DNA of 55,102 nucleotides from Planctomycetota bacterium. GTDB taxonomy: Bacteria > Planctomycetota > Phycisphaerae > Sedimentisphaerales > Anaerobacaceae. Below are positions 1-8,306 of this stretch, in pieces (the stretch's first letter is position 1; each line of letters begins with the position of its first letter). The stretch lies in the NCBI GenBank assembly GCA_019456195.1, contig VRUK01000027.1:1-55102 (forward strand), read 5' to 3'. The notes beneath the pieces are model-generated. The model saw nothing but the letters and a program-made list of their open reading frames with translations. It searched no databases and was not told the origin of the DNA. A program made the position numbers and the translations under genes.

Positions 1-68
1 AGGTGCTCAGAGTAACTGAAGTGTACGGGATAAATGAAAACGAGGCTTTTGTCGAAAATGATAAATAA
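1..68 (+). CDS. C-terminal end of a PilB/GspE-type secretion ATPase (partial)
   Basis: An open frame enters from the left edge (codons in frame from base 3) and stops with TAA at 66-68. The visible tail begins VLRVTE, as in the common GspE/PilB ending (…EEVLRVT), and continues as about 15 mostly polar residues. It lies 44 bases upstream of pilT, and a pilB-pilT-pilC order is normal for type IV pilus loci. Only about 21 residues are visible, so the assignment rests on this short tail and the neighbours. Confidence 0.5.
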   Translation, partial: VLRVTEVYGINENEAFVENDK

Positions 69-112
69 AAATAGCTGAAGTATGAGACGATTTATTCGGA
101 AGGAAACATAAT

Positions 113-1222
113 ATGACAGATATAAAAACTATATTAACGAAAGCTATAGAGAACGGCGCAAGTGATGTTCACATCAACGTTGGAATACCACCGGTATTAC
201 GAAGGAATACGGAACTGATAGATATGGATTTTCCTGAAGTCACTGCAAAAGACGTAGAAGAAATGATTACTTCGATGGTTGATGCGGACAGATTCAAAGA
301 ATTCAAACAAGATAAAGACCTCGATTTCTCAACAAGTCTGGAAGATGGTCACCGGTTCCGTGTTAATGCTCATTTTCAGCGGGAAACAATGGCGATTTCC
401 TTCAGGGTGATTCCGAATGAGATACCCTTGATAGAGGATTTGCACCTTCTGCCGATAGTTAAAGAGCTTACAGACCTGCCGCGAGGTTTGGTGCTTGTGA
501 CCGGCCATACAGGTTCCGGAAAAAGTACGACGCTTGCGTCGATGATAGGGTCGATCAATTTAAAGTACAGAAAACGTATCATGACCCTGGAAGACCCCGT
601 AGAATATGCGTTAGAGAACGATAAGTGTATGATAGAACAGCGTGAAATCGGCGCCGACTGCACGGATTTTGCCTCTGGTCTCAAGCATGTCCTGCGACAA
701 GACCCCGATATCATAATGGTCGGCGAAATGAGAGACCTGGAAACCATCAGCTTCACAATGACGGCCGCAGAGACGGGACACCTTGTGTTCAGTACACTGC
801 ATACGATTAATTCATCGCAGACAATTGAACGTATAATCGATGTTTATTCCGCGGCCCAGCAGAACCAGATTCGAACAATGTTGGCTAATACGCTCCAGGC
901 TGTTATCTCTCAAACACTATTTAAACGCGTAGATCAGCCGGGCATGGTGCCCTGTACTGAGATATTATTGTGCACCTCAGCAGTAAGGAACTGTATTCGT
1001 GAAAACAGAATCTACGAGATACCGAATATTATCGAGACTTCGAGAAGGCTGGGTATGCAAAACCTGGATTACAGCATAGCCGAGATGTATTCCAAGGGCT
1101 ATATCGACAGAGACGAAGCGGTGATGCGCTCAAGTAATCCTGCAAAGATGGAAAAGACCCTTGTACCAAGGGATGTTGAAATGGTTCAGGCGCCGGGATC
1201 AGCAAAAAGCAAAAAGAAATAA
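113..1222 (+). CDS. pilT: Type IV pilus retraction ATPase PilT
   Basis: A cytoplasmic hexameric ATPase that powers pilus disassembly. The 369-residue length is typical. It has a Walker A box GHTGSGKST (about residue 130), an Asp-box segment around EDPVEY, a Walker B region IIMVGEMRD and a His box GHLVFSTLHT. Near residue 295 the segment AVRNCIRENRIYEI matches the PilT-specific AIRNLIRE motif, which separates PilT from the assembly ATPase PilB. The start at 113 is preceded by AAGGAAA at good spacing. The C-terminus is basic (KSKKK). It sits between a PilB/GspE-type tail and pilC, 15 bases before the latter, so the three are probably co-transcribed. Confidence 0.93.
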   Translation: MTDIKTILTKAIENGASDVHINVGIPPVLRRNTELIDMDFPEVTAKDVEEMITSMVDADRFKEFKQDKDLDFSTSLEDGHRFRVNAHFQRETMAISFRVIPNEIPLIEDLHLLPIVKELTDLPRGLVLVTGHTGSGKSTTLASMIGSINLKYRKRIMTLEDPVEYALENDKCMIEQREIGADCTDFASGLKHVLRQDPDIIMVGEMRDLETISFTMTAAETGHLVFSTLHTINSSQTIERIIDVYSAAQQNQIRTMLANTLQAVISQTLFKRVDQPGMVPCTEILLCTSAVRNCIRENRIYEIPNIIETSRRLGMQNLDYSIAEMYSKGYIDRDEAVMRSSNPAKMEKTLVPRDVEMVQAPGSAKSKKK

Positions 1223-1237
1223 ATAAGGTATATACTT

Positions 1238-2473
1238 ATGTTTGAAGAATTCACACACAAAATTAAAAGTGCGACTGCGGTTGCAACTCGAGGTAAATCG
1301 TCCAGGTCCGAAGGTAACCAGAAGTCAGGGGAACAGTCCAATTTCATTCGGGACCCTGACCCCGCACAGGTAAGTCCCGGGAACAAACAGCAAACCATCT
1401 GGGAAATGATAAAGAATTTCAAAGTTGAGGGCGGGCCTAACAGGAAAGATATTCTGAATTTTACAAAACAGCTTTCCATTATGGTCCGGGCGGGGATAAG
1501 TCTTCAGGACTCGCTTGAGTCAATTGCCGAGCAAAATACTAAAGAAAAATTCAAGGTCGTCATTGTTGACCTGAAAAATAGAATCGAATCCGGAGAAAGT
1601 TTTTCCCAGGCACTTGGCGTGTATCCTAATATATTCAGTGAACTTTACATAAATATGGTGGCAGCAGCAGAAGTCAGCGGCTCGCTCAGTAAAATGCTCC
1701 AAAAATTATCTGAGTATCTTGATTCGGAAGCCGAAACCCGGTCTCAAGTTCGGGGCGCTATGGTTTATCCGGCTATTATAGCGATTATGGCCGTGACAGT
1801 TACAACTTTCCTGTTGTGTTTTGTCCTTCCGCGGTTTACGACCATCTTTGCAGGCAAGGAGCACCTGTTGCCGGGACCAACGAAAGGATTAATGGCTACG
1901 AGCGCGATTATGCGAGGATACTGGTATCTTATTATACCGGGTATAGGTGCTTCATTCTGGGCTTTCTGGTATTTCATTGGCACCGAGATCGGGCATCGAT
2001 GGTGGGACAAGACCAAATTGGTATTGCCTCTTGTAAAAACACTTTGCCGAAGTCTTTATATAACACGAAGCCTGCACACGATGGGAGTTTTGACGAAAGC
2101 CGGAGTACCGATACTGAATACAATTTCGATAACAGCACAAATAGCGGGAAATATTCTTTACAAAGAAATGTGGCTCGGTGTTTATGAGGAAGTTCGTCAA
2201 GGCAAGAAAATCGCATCCAGCCTGAGCCAGTATAATCTAATGCCAAGCAATGTTATTCAAATGGTAAAAAGCGGCGAAGATTCAGGTACTATGAGCGATG
2301 TGTTAAAAGATGTTTCCGAGTACTACGCAAGAGAGCTTAAAAACGTTATCAAAGCAGTAACTTCAATGATAGAGCCTATAATGATAGTTGTGATGGGTGT
2401 TTTGGTCGGCTTTATTGCGATGAGTATTATTCTACCGATATTTAAAATGTCCAGTGTTGTTTTGAACAAATAA
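1238..2473 (+). CDS. pilC: Type IV pilus / type II secretion inner-membrane platform protein PilC/GspF
   Basis: The inner-membrane platform protein that couples the cytoplasmic ATPases to pilin assembly. It has 411 residues with the duplicated GspF architecture: domain 1 near residues 65-190 (FTKQLSIMVRAGISLQDSL), a membrane pair near residues 180-250, domain 2 near 265-390 (SLHTMGVLTKAGVPIL) and a C-terminal membrane helix. The first 60 residues are polar and poorly conserved, as often seen. AAGG lies just upstream of the ATG. It follows pilT directly and precedes two prepilin genes. Confidence 0.92.
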   Translation: MFEEFTHKIKSATAVATRGKSSRSEGNQKSGEQSNFIRDPDPAQVSPGNKQQTIWEMIKNFKVEGGPNRKDILNFTKQLSIMVRAGISLQDSLESIAEQNTKEKFKVVIVDLKNRIESGESFSQALGVYPNIFSELYINMVAAAEVSGSLSKMLQKLSEYLDSEAETRSQVRGAMVYPAIIAIMAVTVTTFLLCFVLPRFTTIFAGKEHLLPGPTKGLMATSAIMRGYWYLIIPGIGASFWAFWYFIGTEIGHRWWDKTKLVLPLVKTLCRSLYITRSLHTMGVLTKAGVPILNTISITAQIAGNILYKEMWLGVYEEVRQGKKIASSLSQYNLMPSNVIQMVKSGEDSGTMSDVLKDVSEYYARELKNVIKAVTSMIEPIMIVVMGVLVGFIAMSIILPIFKMSSVVLNK

Positions 2474-2529
2474 AATTCATCAAGTGTCCGGCATCTGAGG
2501 AGGTTACGATTGATATTTGGGGGTGTGAG

Positions 2530-3021
2530 ATGAAAAATACAAGATGCAGGGATGGCTTCACACTTATCGAGGTCTTAATTGCAATACTGTTAGTCGGTCT
2601 TGCAATTGTTTCCCTGGTTTCAGCCAATGGTGCATTCACACAAGCCAACGGTGCCGGGGTGGAGTTGTCAACCGCGGAATTTCTCATTGAACAGGTAAGA
2701 GAACTTAGCACCGTTCTGGAGGTAATCGACCCAAACACCGGCATGGCCACATTTGGCCCGGAGACGTCAGAGACACTCGCCGACTATGACGATTTGGATG
2801 ATTTTCATGGTGCGGTTTTTTCTCCGCCCATCAGTGCCGACAGAAATTCTTTGACCGAGCTTGGTGCGTACAGCCAGCAGATTACAGTCGAAAATGTCAG
2901 TGCGTCGGATTTTGAGCAGGTTGTAGGTAACCATACCAGCTTCTTTGTTCGAGTAAGTGTAAAGGTCTTTATGAACACAAAGGAAATCAGCTCGGCCAGA
3001 TGGCTCAGGTCCCAATACTAA
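2530..3021 (+). CDS. Minor prepilin-like protein (PilV/GspI type)
   Basis: A 163-residue protein with a class III prepilin signal: a short basic leader ending in Gly, then FTLIEVLIAILLVGLAIVSL, including the Glu at +5 needed for processing by the prepilin peptidase. The remainder is a small globular domain consistent with a minor pseudopilin of the PilV/GspI group. It follows pilC by 56 bases and precedes a second prepilin by 22 bases, so it probably helps prime or tip the fibre. Which minor pilin it is cannot be settled from the sequence. Confidence 0.8.
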   Translation: MKNTRCRDGFTLIEVLIAILLVGLAIVSLVSANGAFTQANGAGVELSTAEFLIEQVRELSTVLEVIDPNTGMATFGPETSETLADYDDLDDFHGAVFSPPISADRNSLTELGAYSQQITVENVSASDFEQVVGNHTSFFVRVSVKVFMNTKEISSARWLRSQY

Positions 3022-3043
3022 AGGACGTCAAGGGGGATTCAAA

Positions 3044-3610
3044 ATGAGACATACAAAATACGACACACTAAAAACGAACTGCCGGTTACGGATATCAAAG
3101 CCCCGAAGCTGTTTCTGCGGGAAAGCGCACGGCGGTGGCTTTACAATTGCTGAGTTGCTCATTTCTCTGGCAATAGCCAGCATACTCCTGGCTGCCATTG
3201 CCGTTGCCATTAATGCCTCGATCATAAATTATCAGGAAAACGAAGACATATTTAAGGTAATCAACAGTGCCCGACAGGCCCTGCTTCGAATAACAAGTCA
3301 TATTCGTACAGCAGATGCGGCTGATCCGAACTCACCCGCCAACGAATGTAGTTTAATTGCAGCTAACGGAGATGATATAACTTATCAATATAACAATGTA
3401 GATAACAAACTTTATCTGATTGATAATTTGTCCGGCAGTAGCTATGTGCTTTGTGACAATGTTACCGCTATGACTTTTACAACGCAGAATTTTGTTGAAA
3501 ATTCCCAGACAAAGGTTAGAAGCGTCCAGGTTTCTATTACGGTTGCTCATGGTAATGCAGAACGAAAGATTTCGGCCGCTGCGGTTATAAGAAGAAATTT
3601 GAACTGGTAA
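3044..3610 (+). CDS. Minor prepilin-like protein (PilW/GspJ type)
   Basis: A 188-residue protein with a type IV prepilin N-terminus GFTIAELLISLAIASILLAA, cleaved after the Gly with Glu at +5. The leader is unusually long (about 30 residues, with three Arg/Lys-rich turns and a C-F-C-G segment), so the true start could be internal, but no better-spaced ATG is evident before the hydrophobic segment. The body (ARQALLRITSHIRTA … ITVAHGNAERKISAAAVIRR) resembles PilW/GspJ pseudopilins. It is the last gene of the pilus cluster. The following 220 bases up to the tRNA are non-coding. Confidence 0.75.
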   Translation: MRHTKYDTLKTNCRLRISKPRSCFCGKAHGGGFTIAELLISLAIASILLAAIAVAINASIINYQENEDIFKVINSARQALLRITSHIRTADAADPNSPANECSLIAANGDDITYQYNNVDNKLYLIDNLSGSSYVLCDNVTAMTFTTQNFVENSQTKVRSVQVSITVAHGNAERKISAAAVIRRNLNW

Positions 3611-3833
3611 TCGTTGTTTTCACACAAATAGTAAATAAAAATATCAACTTATGACCGGCACAAACTAATTTACTTAAAACAATGTCGCGCCGGCAATATT
3701 TATCATAACATGTTTTCACGTCTAATGTTATATCAGGCATCTGGAGTATCATCTCTCATTTACACAATAGTTCTGCACAAAAGTGCTTGATTATTTATAT
3801 TTATTAACGATACTATTAACTAAAGCCCTAAGG

Positions 3834-3907
3834 GGGCGGTTAGCTCAGTTGGCTAGAGCGCCTGCTCGACACGCAGGAGGTCGTTGGTTCAAGTCCAATA
3901 CCGCCCA
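3834..3907 (+). tRNA. tRNA-Val(GAC)
   Basis: A complete cloverleaf of 74 nt. The acceptor arms GGGCGGT (3834-3840) and ACCGCCC (3900-3906) pair fully, with discriminator A at 3907. The D-arm contains AGCTCAGTTGGCTAGAGC. The anticodon stem CCTGC/GCAGG encloses loop TCGACAC with anticodon GAC (3868-3870). The T-arm is GTTGG-TTCAAGT-CCAAT with one G-T pair. CCA is not encoded (TTG follows the discriminator). The base 5' of the anticodon (position 33) is C rather than the near-universal U. Confidence 0.93.
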
Positions 3908-3940
3908 TTGCCAAAACCTTGTTGTCAATCGCAGACGATG

Positions 3941-4003
3941 AGGTTTTTTAAAAACGATGATCTTGTGCACTCACCCGATATTGTCGATTCCCACAAATGA
4001 GAA
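3941..4003 (+). repeat. Imperfect direct repeat, copy 1
   Basis: This copy runs from GAGGTTTTTTAA through AACGATGATCTTGTGCAC to CACAAATGAGAAC. It resembles the copy at about 4290-4351 over some 60 bases, with shared blocks such as TTTTTT, AACGATG, TCTTGT and CGAT/ATAC-C. It lies in the leader between tRNA-Val and arrA. Function is unknown. Confidence 0.5.
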
Positions 4004-4082
4004 CAAAGAAGTCGTTGCATGCGTGAATTTTACTATTGCCTTTCTCAGAATAGATAAAATATTTCAATAGTCTGTTTTGTTA

Positions 4083-4111
4083 TTGACATAAATTTGATAA
4101 TTCGGTATATG
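4083..4111 (+). promoter_or_regulatory. Sigma70-like promoter candidate upstream of arrA
   Basis: A perfect -35 box TTGACA (4083-4088) is followed by exactly 17 bases and the -10-like TATATG (4106-4111). It points toward arrA, about 630 bases away, and would give a long leader. A perfect palindrome lies 29 bases downstream of the -10. Confidence 0.45.
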
Positions 4112-4139
4112 TGCGTAAGGGATGGCACTATACAAAGTA

Positions 4140-4153
4140 GTGGATATATCCAC
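4140..4153. promoter_or_regulatory. Perfect 14-base palindrome, candidate operator
   Basis: GTGGATATATCCAC is fully self-complementary and sits at roughly +20 to +35 relative to the promoter candidate at 4083-4111. That is a position where a dimeric repressor could block transcription. No regulator gene adjoins it, so the cognate protein is unknown. Confidence 0.4.
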
Positions 4154-4289
4154 AATAGGGGTAGGTTGTCCCTGATTATATAGAATATCGGTTATTAATA
4201 AATAGTAGAATTTGTGGTTTTTGAGTTTTTCAGCAATTGAAATGTCTATTGGTCATTGGTAGGAGGTGTTCATAGCTCCCCTTGGAGAG

Positions 4290-4351
4290 TGAGTTTTTTC
4301 AACGATGTTCTTGTACACGCACCCCATATTCGAGATACCCAATAATTAGAG
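4290..4351 (+). repeat. Imperfect direct repeat, copy 2
   Basis: This copy runs from GTGAGTTTTTTC through AACGATGTTCTTGTACAC to CCCAATAATTAGAGC. It pairs with the copy at 3941-4003, in the same orientation and about 350 bases apart. Confidence 0.5.
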
Positions 4352-4739
4352 CATGAACGCTCTCATATACAAGAAATATGCTGTTATTTTTTATCATAAT
4401 AGAGAAGGCGGTAGCGAAACCTTGTTTCCGGCCAAAATAGACTCTGTTTTAGACTTTTCATAACTAATTATATTATAGGTGTTTATGATGGTTTTAAATT
4501 GAAGTTCGTTAATCCCAGCGTTCTTGGCACGATGTTTGCGGTTATAATTTTTGTAATAAAAGTCTGTGGATCTTAAAAAATTGTTTGGAGTGTGATTATT
4601 CGCCAACAAAGGGTGAATCCTTTTTCTGCAATTCAAAAAATAGTGCGATAAAAATGGGCTTTGTAATTTTATGGCTGACTTTTTGCGATGAAAAGTTCTG
4701 GTTATTATAATGCAGTTTATTTGAAATTAGGAGTTAGAT

Positions 4740-7250
4740 ATGAAAATTAAAAGAAGAAGTTTCCTTAAAACAGTCGGTCTTTTTGGTGTGGGGGTATTAT
4801 CCTACAATCCTGTTCTTGGAGCATTTTCAGAATCATTAGCTCAAGATGAGCCTACATTAGATGGTTGGTATCCAACTACATGCCAGGGCTGTACAACATG
4901 GTGTCCGGTCGAAGTATTTATTCAGGGCGGCAGAGCTGTCAAAGTCAGGGGTAACCAGAATTCAATGACCAACCCCGGCACTGTCTGTCCTAAAGGCCAT
5001 ATGATGCCGAAACTGATATATGATCCTGACAGGCTTAAAGTACCAATGAAACGTACAAACCCTGTAAAGGGAAAAGGTATCGATCCTCAGTTTGTCCCGA
5101 TCACATGGGATGAAGCACTGGATACAATTGCCGATAAAATGATGGAACTTCGCAATAATAATGAGACGCATAAGTTCATGTACCTGCGTGGGCGGTACAG
5201 CTATCACAGAGACATCATTTACAGTGCCTTGCCGAAGATCTTCGGTTCTCCCAATGGTATTTCACACAGTGCAATATGTGCCGAAGCTGAAAAGTCCGGA
5301 GCTTATTGGACTGAAGGTTACTGGGATTACCGTGATTATGACCTTGCCAACACTAAATACCTTGTATTGTGGGGTGTTGACCCGTTCCGTTCCAACAGGC
5401 AGATACCGGCGGCAATGGCTCAGTGGGCGACTATAAGAGAAAACGCAACGGTAGTGACAATTGATCCTACTTTCACAGCCGCCGCAGCGAAATCTAACGA
5501 GTGGTTGGCCGTTAAGCCCGGTGAGGATGGTGCCTTGGCAGGTGCTATTGCCCATCATATTCTCGTCAACGGCCTGTGGCACAAGGAATTTGTAGGGGAT
5601 TTTAACGGCAACGGCGTTTCAGCATTTGTGGTAAATACGGATGTGGATGAAAATGATTTCACCGAGACCGAGACAAATGGAGTCGTTAAATGGTGGAACA
5701 TTGAATTGAAGGACAAGACACCCGAATGGGCTGCAAGTATAACGGGCATTTCACAGGCAAAAATCGAAGAAATTGCCGAAGGTATGGCGGCCCAGGCTCC
5801 AAGTGTGGCTGTCTGGTATGGCCCTGGTCCCTGTATGAACCCGAGAGGAACATATACCGCAATGGCAATCTATGCTTTGAATGGATTACTGGGATCGATA
5901 GGCAATGTTGGCGGGGTGCTAAGAAAGAACTCTTCCCCATCGAGTAACGGCATACCGAGTTATTCAGCTTACCAGGACGACATTGCCAAAGCTGGCGCCA
6001 GCAATAAAAAAATCGACCAGAGAGGCACTTTGGCGATGCCGGCTATGAAAAAGCATACCGGAAAAGCCGTTGTAACGAATAATGTCGCGAATGCCATGCT
6101 GGCGAGCGATCCGTACGACATAAAAGTTGTAATCGGTAACTGGTGTAACTTTGTCTATTCTTGTACTGAGCCTCAGCGCTGGTATGATGCCTTTGCTGCC
6201 CTTCCGTTCTTTGTGCATATAACGACAAATGCCGCGGAAATGACGCAGTTTGCCGATATTGTACTTCCGGCAGCGTTTAGTAGTACTGAGAAATGGGCTC
6301 ATCTTAAAACTGCCGCTAACCTCCATTCGGAGATAACAATTCAGCGGCCACTGTCAACAAGACTGTTTGATGTCAGAGGCGATGAGAACGAAATCCCATT
6401 TATGCTTTCCGAGGCCTTAAAGGCAAAGGGATTCTCAAATCTGCATGATTATTACACCACAGAGTTTGTTGATCCTGAGAATGGAGCAACTCCAACCAAC
6501 GCTGCGGAATTTGCAGAAATTGCAGCCAAGTACTTTACTCAGCCTTCTTATAGTTTGTTAGCGGGAGGATGGGATGAGTACCTGGCTAAGGGTGTTCTAA
6601 CTAAGGGGCCTCAGAGCTTCAAATCAAAATGGGGAGGCAATTTTGGTACAGCAACCGGCAATTTCGAATTTTACAGCGAAACACTTAAAGCAGCTCTGGA
6701 AGAACACGCGGTCAAGCATGAAACCGACATAGATACGGTTTTGTCGGTTTGCAATTACGAGGCAAGCGGTGAGCTGGCATTTGTTCCTCATTATGAAGCT
6801 CCGCTTCGCTGGGGCGAAGTAGAGACCTACCCATTTGATTTCATTGATGTCAAATCGAGATTCAATCGAGAGGGCAGAAGTCAGAACATACCGTGGTATT
6901 ACCAGTTCAAAAAACTCGACCCGGGTGACAACAACTGGCAGGACACTATCAGTATCAATCCTTCTGATGCTGCTGCACTCGGTATTTCGAACGGAGATAC
7001 AGTGATAGTTACTTCAGTGACCGGAAGCTTTACTACTCAGGCAAAATTGTGGGAAGGTGTAAGACCAGGGACCGTTGCTAAAACCTATGGCGGTGGGCAC
7101 TGGGCATACGGAAGATTTGCAAGTGATTATGGCAATCTAAAGGAAACCGGCGGAAACAACAACGAAGTCCTTCCTGACGACTATGACAGAATCTCCGGCA
7201 GTACTGCAAGAAACGGTGGTTACGTTGGCGTAAAAATAGAAAAAGTTTAA
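4740..7250 (+). CDS. arrA: Respiratory arsenate reductase catalytic subunit ArrA (Mo-bisMGD, Tat-exported)
   Basis: An 836-residue DMSO-reductase-family molybdoenzyme with a Tat signal (KIKRRSFLKTVG) and an N-terminal [4Fe-4S] motif C48-x2-C51-x3-C55-x27-C83. The Mo ligand is Cys180 in ISHSAICAEAEK. Residues Arg152, Tyr153, His176, Ser177, Cys180, Lys185 and Tyr197 have the same spacing, with a constant offset of 13, as the arsenate-site residues I recall from the Shewanella ArrA structure (R165, Y166, H189, S190, C193, K198, Y210). The segments FVPITW and ELKDKTP, about 209 residues apart, match the sites of degenerate arrA primers. AGGAG precedes the ATG by 6 bases. arrB follows 24 bases downstream. 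A related arsenite oxidase (ArxA) or another Psr-like enzyme is less likely but not excluded; direction of catalysis cannot be read from sequence. Confidence 0.78.
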   Translation: MKIKRRSFLKTVGLFGVGVLSYNPVLGAFSESLAQDEPTLDGWYPTTCQGCTTWCPVEVFIQGGRAVKVRGNQNSMTNPGTVCPKGHMMPKLIYDPDRLKVPMKRTNPVKGKGIDPQFVPITWDEALDTIADKMMELRNNNETHKFMYLRGRYSYHRDIIYSALPKIFGSPNGISHSAICAEAEKSGAYWTEGYWDYRDYDLANTKYLVLWGVDPFRSNRQIPAAMAQWATIRENATVVTIDPTFTAAAAKSNEWLAVKPGEDGALAGAIAHHILVNGLWHKEFVGDFNGNGVSAFVVNTDVDENDFTETETNGVVKWWNIELKDKTPEWAASITGISQAKIEEIAEGMAAQAPSVAVWYGPGPCMNPRGTYTAMAIYALNGLLGSIGNVGGVLRKNSSPSSNGIPSYSAYQDDIAKAGASNKKIDQRGTLAMPAMKKHTGKAVVTNNVANAMLASDPYDIKVVIGNWCNFVYSCTEPQRWYDAFAALPFFVHITTNAAEMTQFADIVLPAAFSSTEKWAHLKTAANLHSEITIQRPLSTRLFDVRGDENEIPFMLSEALKAKGFSNLHDYYTTEFVDPENGATPTNAAEFAEIAAKYFTQPSYSLLAGGWDEYLAKGVLTKGPQSFKSKWGGNFGTATGNFEFYSETLKAALEEHAVKHETDIDTVLSVCNYEASGELAFVPHYEAPLRWGEVETYPFDFIDVKSRFNREGRSQNIPWYYQFKKLDPGDNNWQDTISINPSDAAALGISNGDTVIVTSVTGSFTTQAKLWEGVRPGTVAKTYGGGHWAYGRFASDYGNLKETGGNNNEVLPDDYDRISGSTARNGGYVGVKIEKV

Positions 7251-7274
7251 TCTTTAATTAGAGAGTAATATATT

Positions 7275-8057
7275 ATGGCAAGATATGGAATGGCAATAGA
7301 TTTAAGAAAATGTGTAGGCTGCGGCGCCTGTGCGTTGGCCTGTAAAACTGAAAACAATACAGAATTCGAGCAGGATGGCGAAAAGTATAACTGGGCCGAC
7401 TTTCTAACATTCACAGAAGGTAAATTTACCGAAGGGAACTTAAAATATAAAGTCTTCCCTGTACTTTGCAACCATTGTACAAATGCACCTTGTATCGATG
7501 TTTGTCCTGCGAGACCTAGAGCAATGCATAAAACTGATGACGGGATAGTCCTACAAAACGACGAAAGATGTATAGGTTGTCAGTTTTGTCAGTCAGCGTG
7601 CCCTTACAGTGCTCGGGACGTTAACACAGAAGGAGTTCAGTATTCAGTGATAAGTTACAATCCTGCTGATGCACAAAGTTTTTACGATGATACAACTGCG
7701 GTAATTCCGAATTGTACATCTACACCGGCTGAAACTGCCAACTTGGCCGGGACCAAACCTCCGGATAAAAATGAATATACAGATCCTGATTATAATGCTG
7801 TCCGGCCTCCAAAGGTGATAGAAAAATGTACATTCTGTCATCACAGGGTGCAAAATGGTGAAAATCCCTACTGTGTCGATTCATGTCCTTCAGGGGCACG
7901 GGTATTCGGAGACCTGGATGATCCTCAAAGTGAAATAAGCCAGTTGTTGGCTGCTCAGGGTTATGACAGATTGGCAAATAATTCTGGAGAAATGCTGGGA
8001 GGCGAAGCAGGAACGGACCCGAATGTTTTCTATGTCGGAGGTTTTGGAGCCGCTTAA
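7275..8057 (+). CDS. arrB: ArrB, four-cluster ferredoxin subunit of the ArrA complex
   Basis: A 260-residue electron-transfer subunit with no signal peptide, so it would be carried out of the cytoplasm with Tat-tagged ArrA. Four Cys groups are visible: CVGCGACALAC near the N-terminus, CNHCTNAPCIDVCP, CIGCQFCQSACP and CTFCHHR…CVDSCPSG, as in PsrB/DmsB/ArrB proteins carrying four [4Fe-4S] clusters. The C-terminal VFGDLDDP motif is typical of the family. The second group carries a short extra segment (CPARPRAMH in place of CP-x-x-A-M/I). No NrfD/ArrC membrane subunit follows, so the quinone partner must be encoded elsewhere or be unconventional. Confidence 0.82.
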   Translation: MARYGMAIDLRKCVGCGACALACKTENNTEFEQDGEKYNWADFLTFTEGKFTEGNLKYKVFPVLCNHCTNAPCIDVCPARPRAMHKTDDGIVLQNDERCIGCQFCQSACPYSARDVNTEGVQYSVISYNPADAQSFYDDTTAVIPNCTSTPAETANLAGTKPPDKNEYTDPDYNAVRPPKVIEKCTFCHHRVQNGENPYCVDSCPSGARVFGDLDDPQSEISQLLAAQGYDRLANNSGEMLGGEAGTDPNVFYVGGFGAA

Positions 8058-8165
8058 GATAAAAGAAAAAGGATAAAGTAGGCTGCTAACGAACTTTTTT
8101 GTTTATCCGAATCCTGCGGTTAACGGTAAACATAAAACTGGATTTAATATTTCAGTTTGAGAAAA

Positions 8166-8230
8166 ATGTGCATGTTTAGTTCAATTGTATATTGAAAAAT
8201 GCAATGATAATTAACTTATTTCTTGCACAT
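8166..8230. promoter_or_regulatory. Nested inverted repeats between arrB and the chaperone gene
   Basis: The outer arms ATGTGCA (8166-8172) and TGCACAT (8224-8230) are perfect complements. Inside lies a second perfect inverted repeat, TTCAAT (8180-8185) and ATTGAA (8191-8196). The region is AT-rich and non-coding. It could be an operator or a structured leader of the downstream gene; no T-run marks it as a terminator. Confidence 0.35.
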
Positions 8231-8306
8231 CATTAAGTTTACCAGTTAATATCTCATCTCTATTTTAAAGGTTAAATATTTCTACGGATTGAATTTTCTA
8301 AAAATT

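Larger units (their letters stand above)
3611..4739. other. Intergenic region with tRNA-Val, a promoter candidate, a palindrome and an imperfect repeat
   Basis: No convincing protein gene lies in these 1.1 kb. The stretch 3611-3833 shows nothing recognisable. tRNA-Val follows, then an AT-rich 830-base leader before arrA. That leader contains a roughly 60-base imperfect direct repeat (about 3941-4003 and 4290-4351), a sigma70-like promoter at 4083-4111 and a perfect 14-base palindrome at 4140-4153, each listed separately. Confidence 0.6.

Noticed and set aside
4394..4636. 80-codon minus-strand open frame in the arrA leader
   Set aside because: AT-rich, no ribosome-binding site, no recognisable fold, and it lies in leader DNA opposite to arrA.
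4740..7250. Arsenite oxidase ArxA, or polysulfide/thiosulfate reductase, instead of ArrA
   Set aside because: The RGRYS and HSAICAEAEK contexts and full spacing of site residues fit ArrA better; not excluded without a tree.
7275..8057. Heme c site (CTFCHH) in the ferredoxin subunit
   Set aside because: The cysteines belong to the fourth [4Fe-4S] group and the protein has no signal for cytochrome c maturation.
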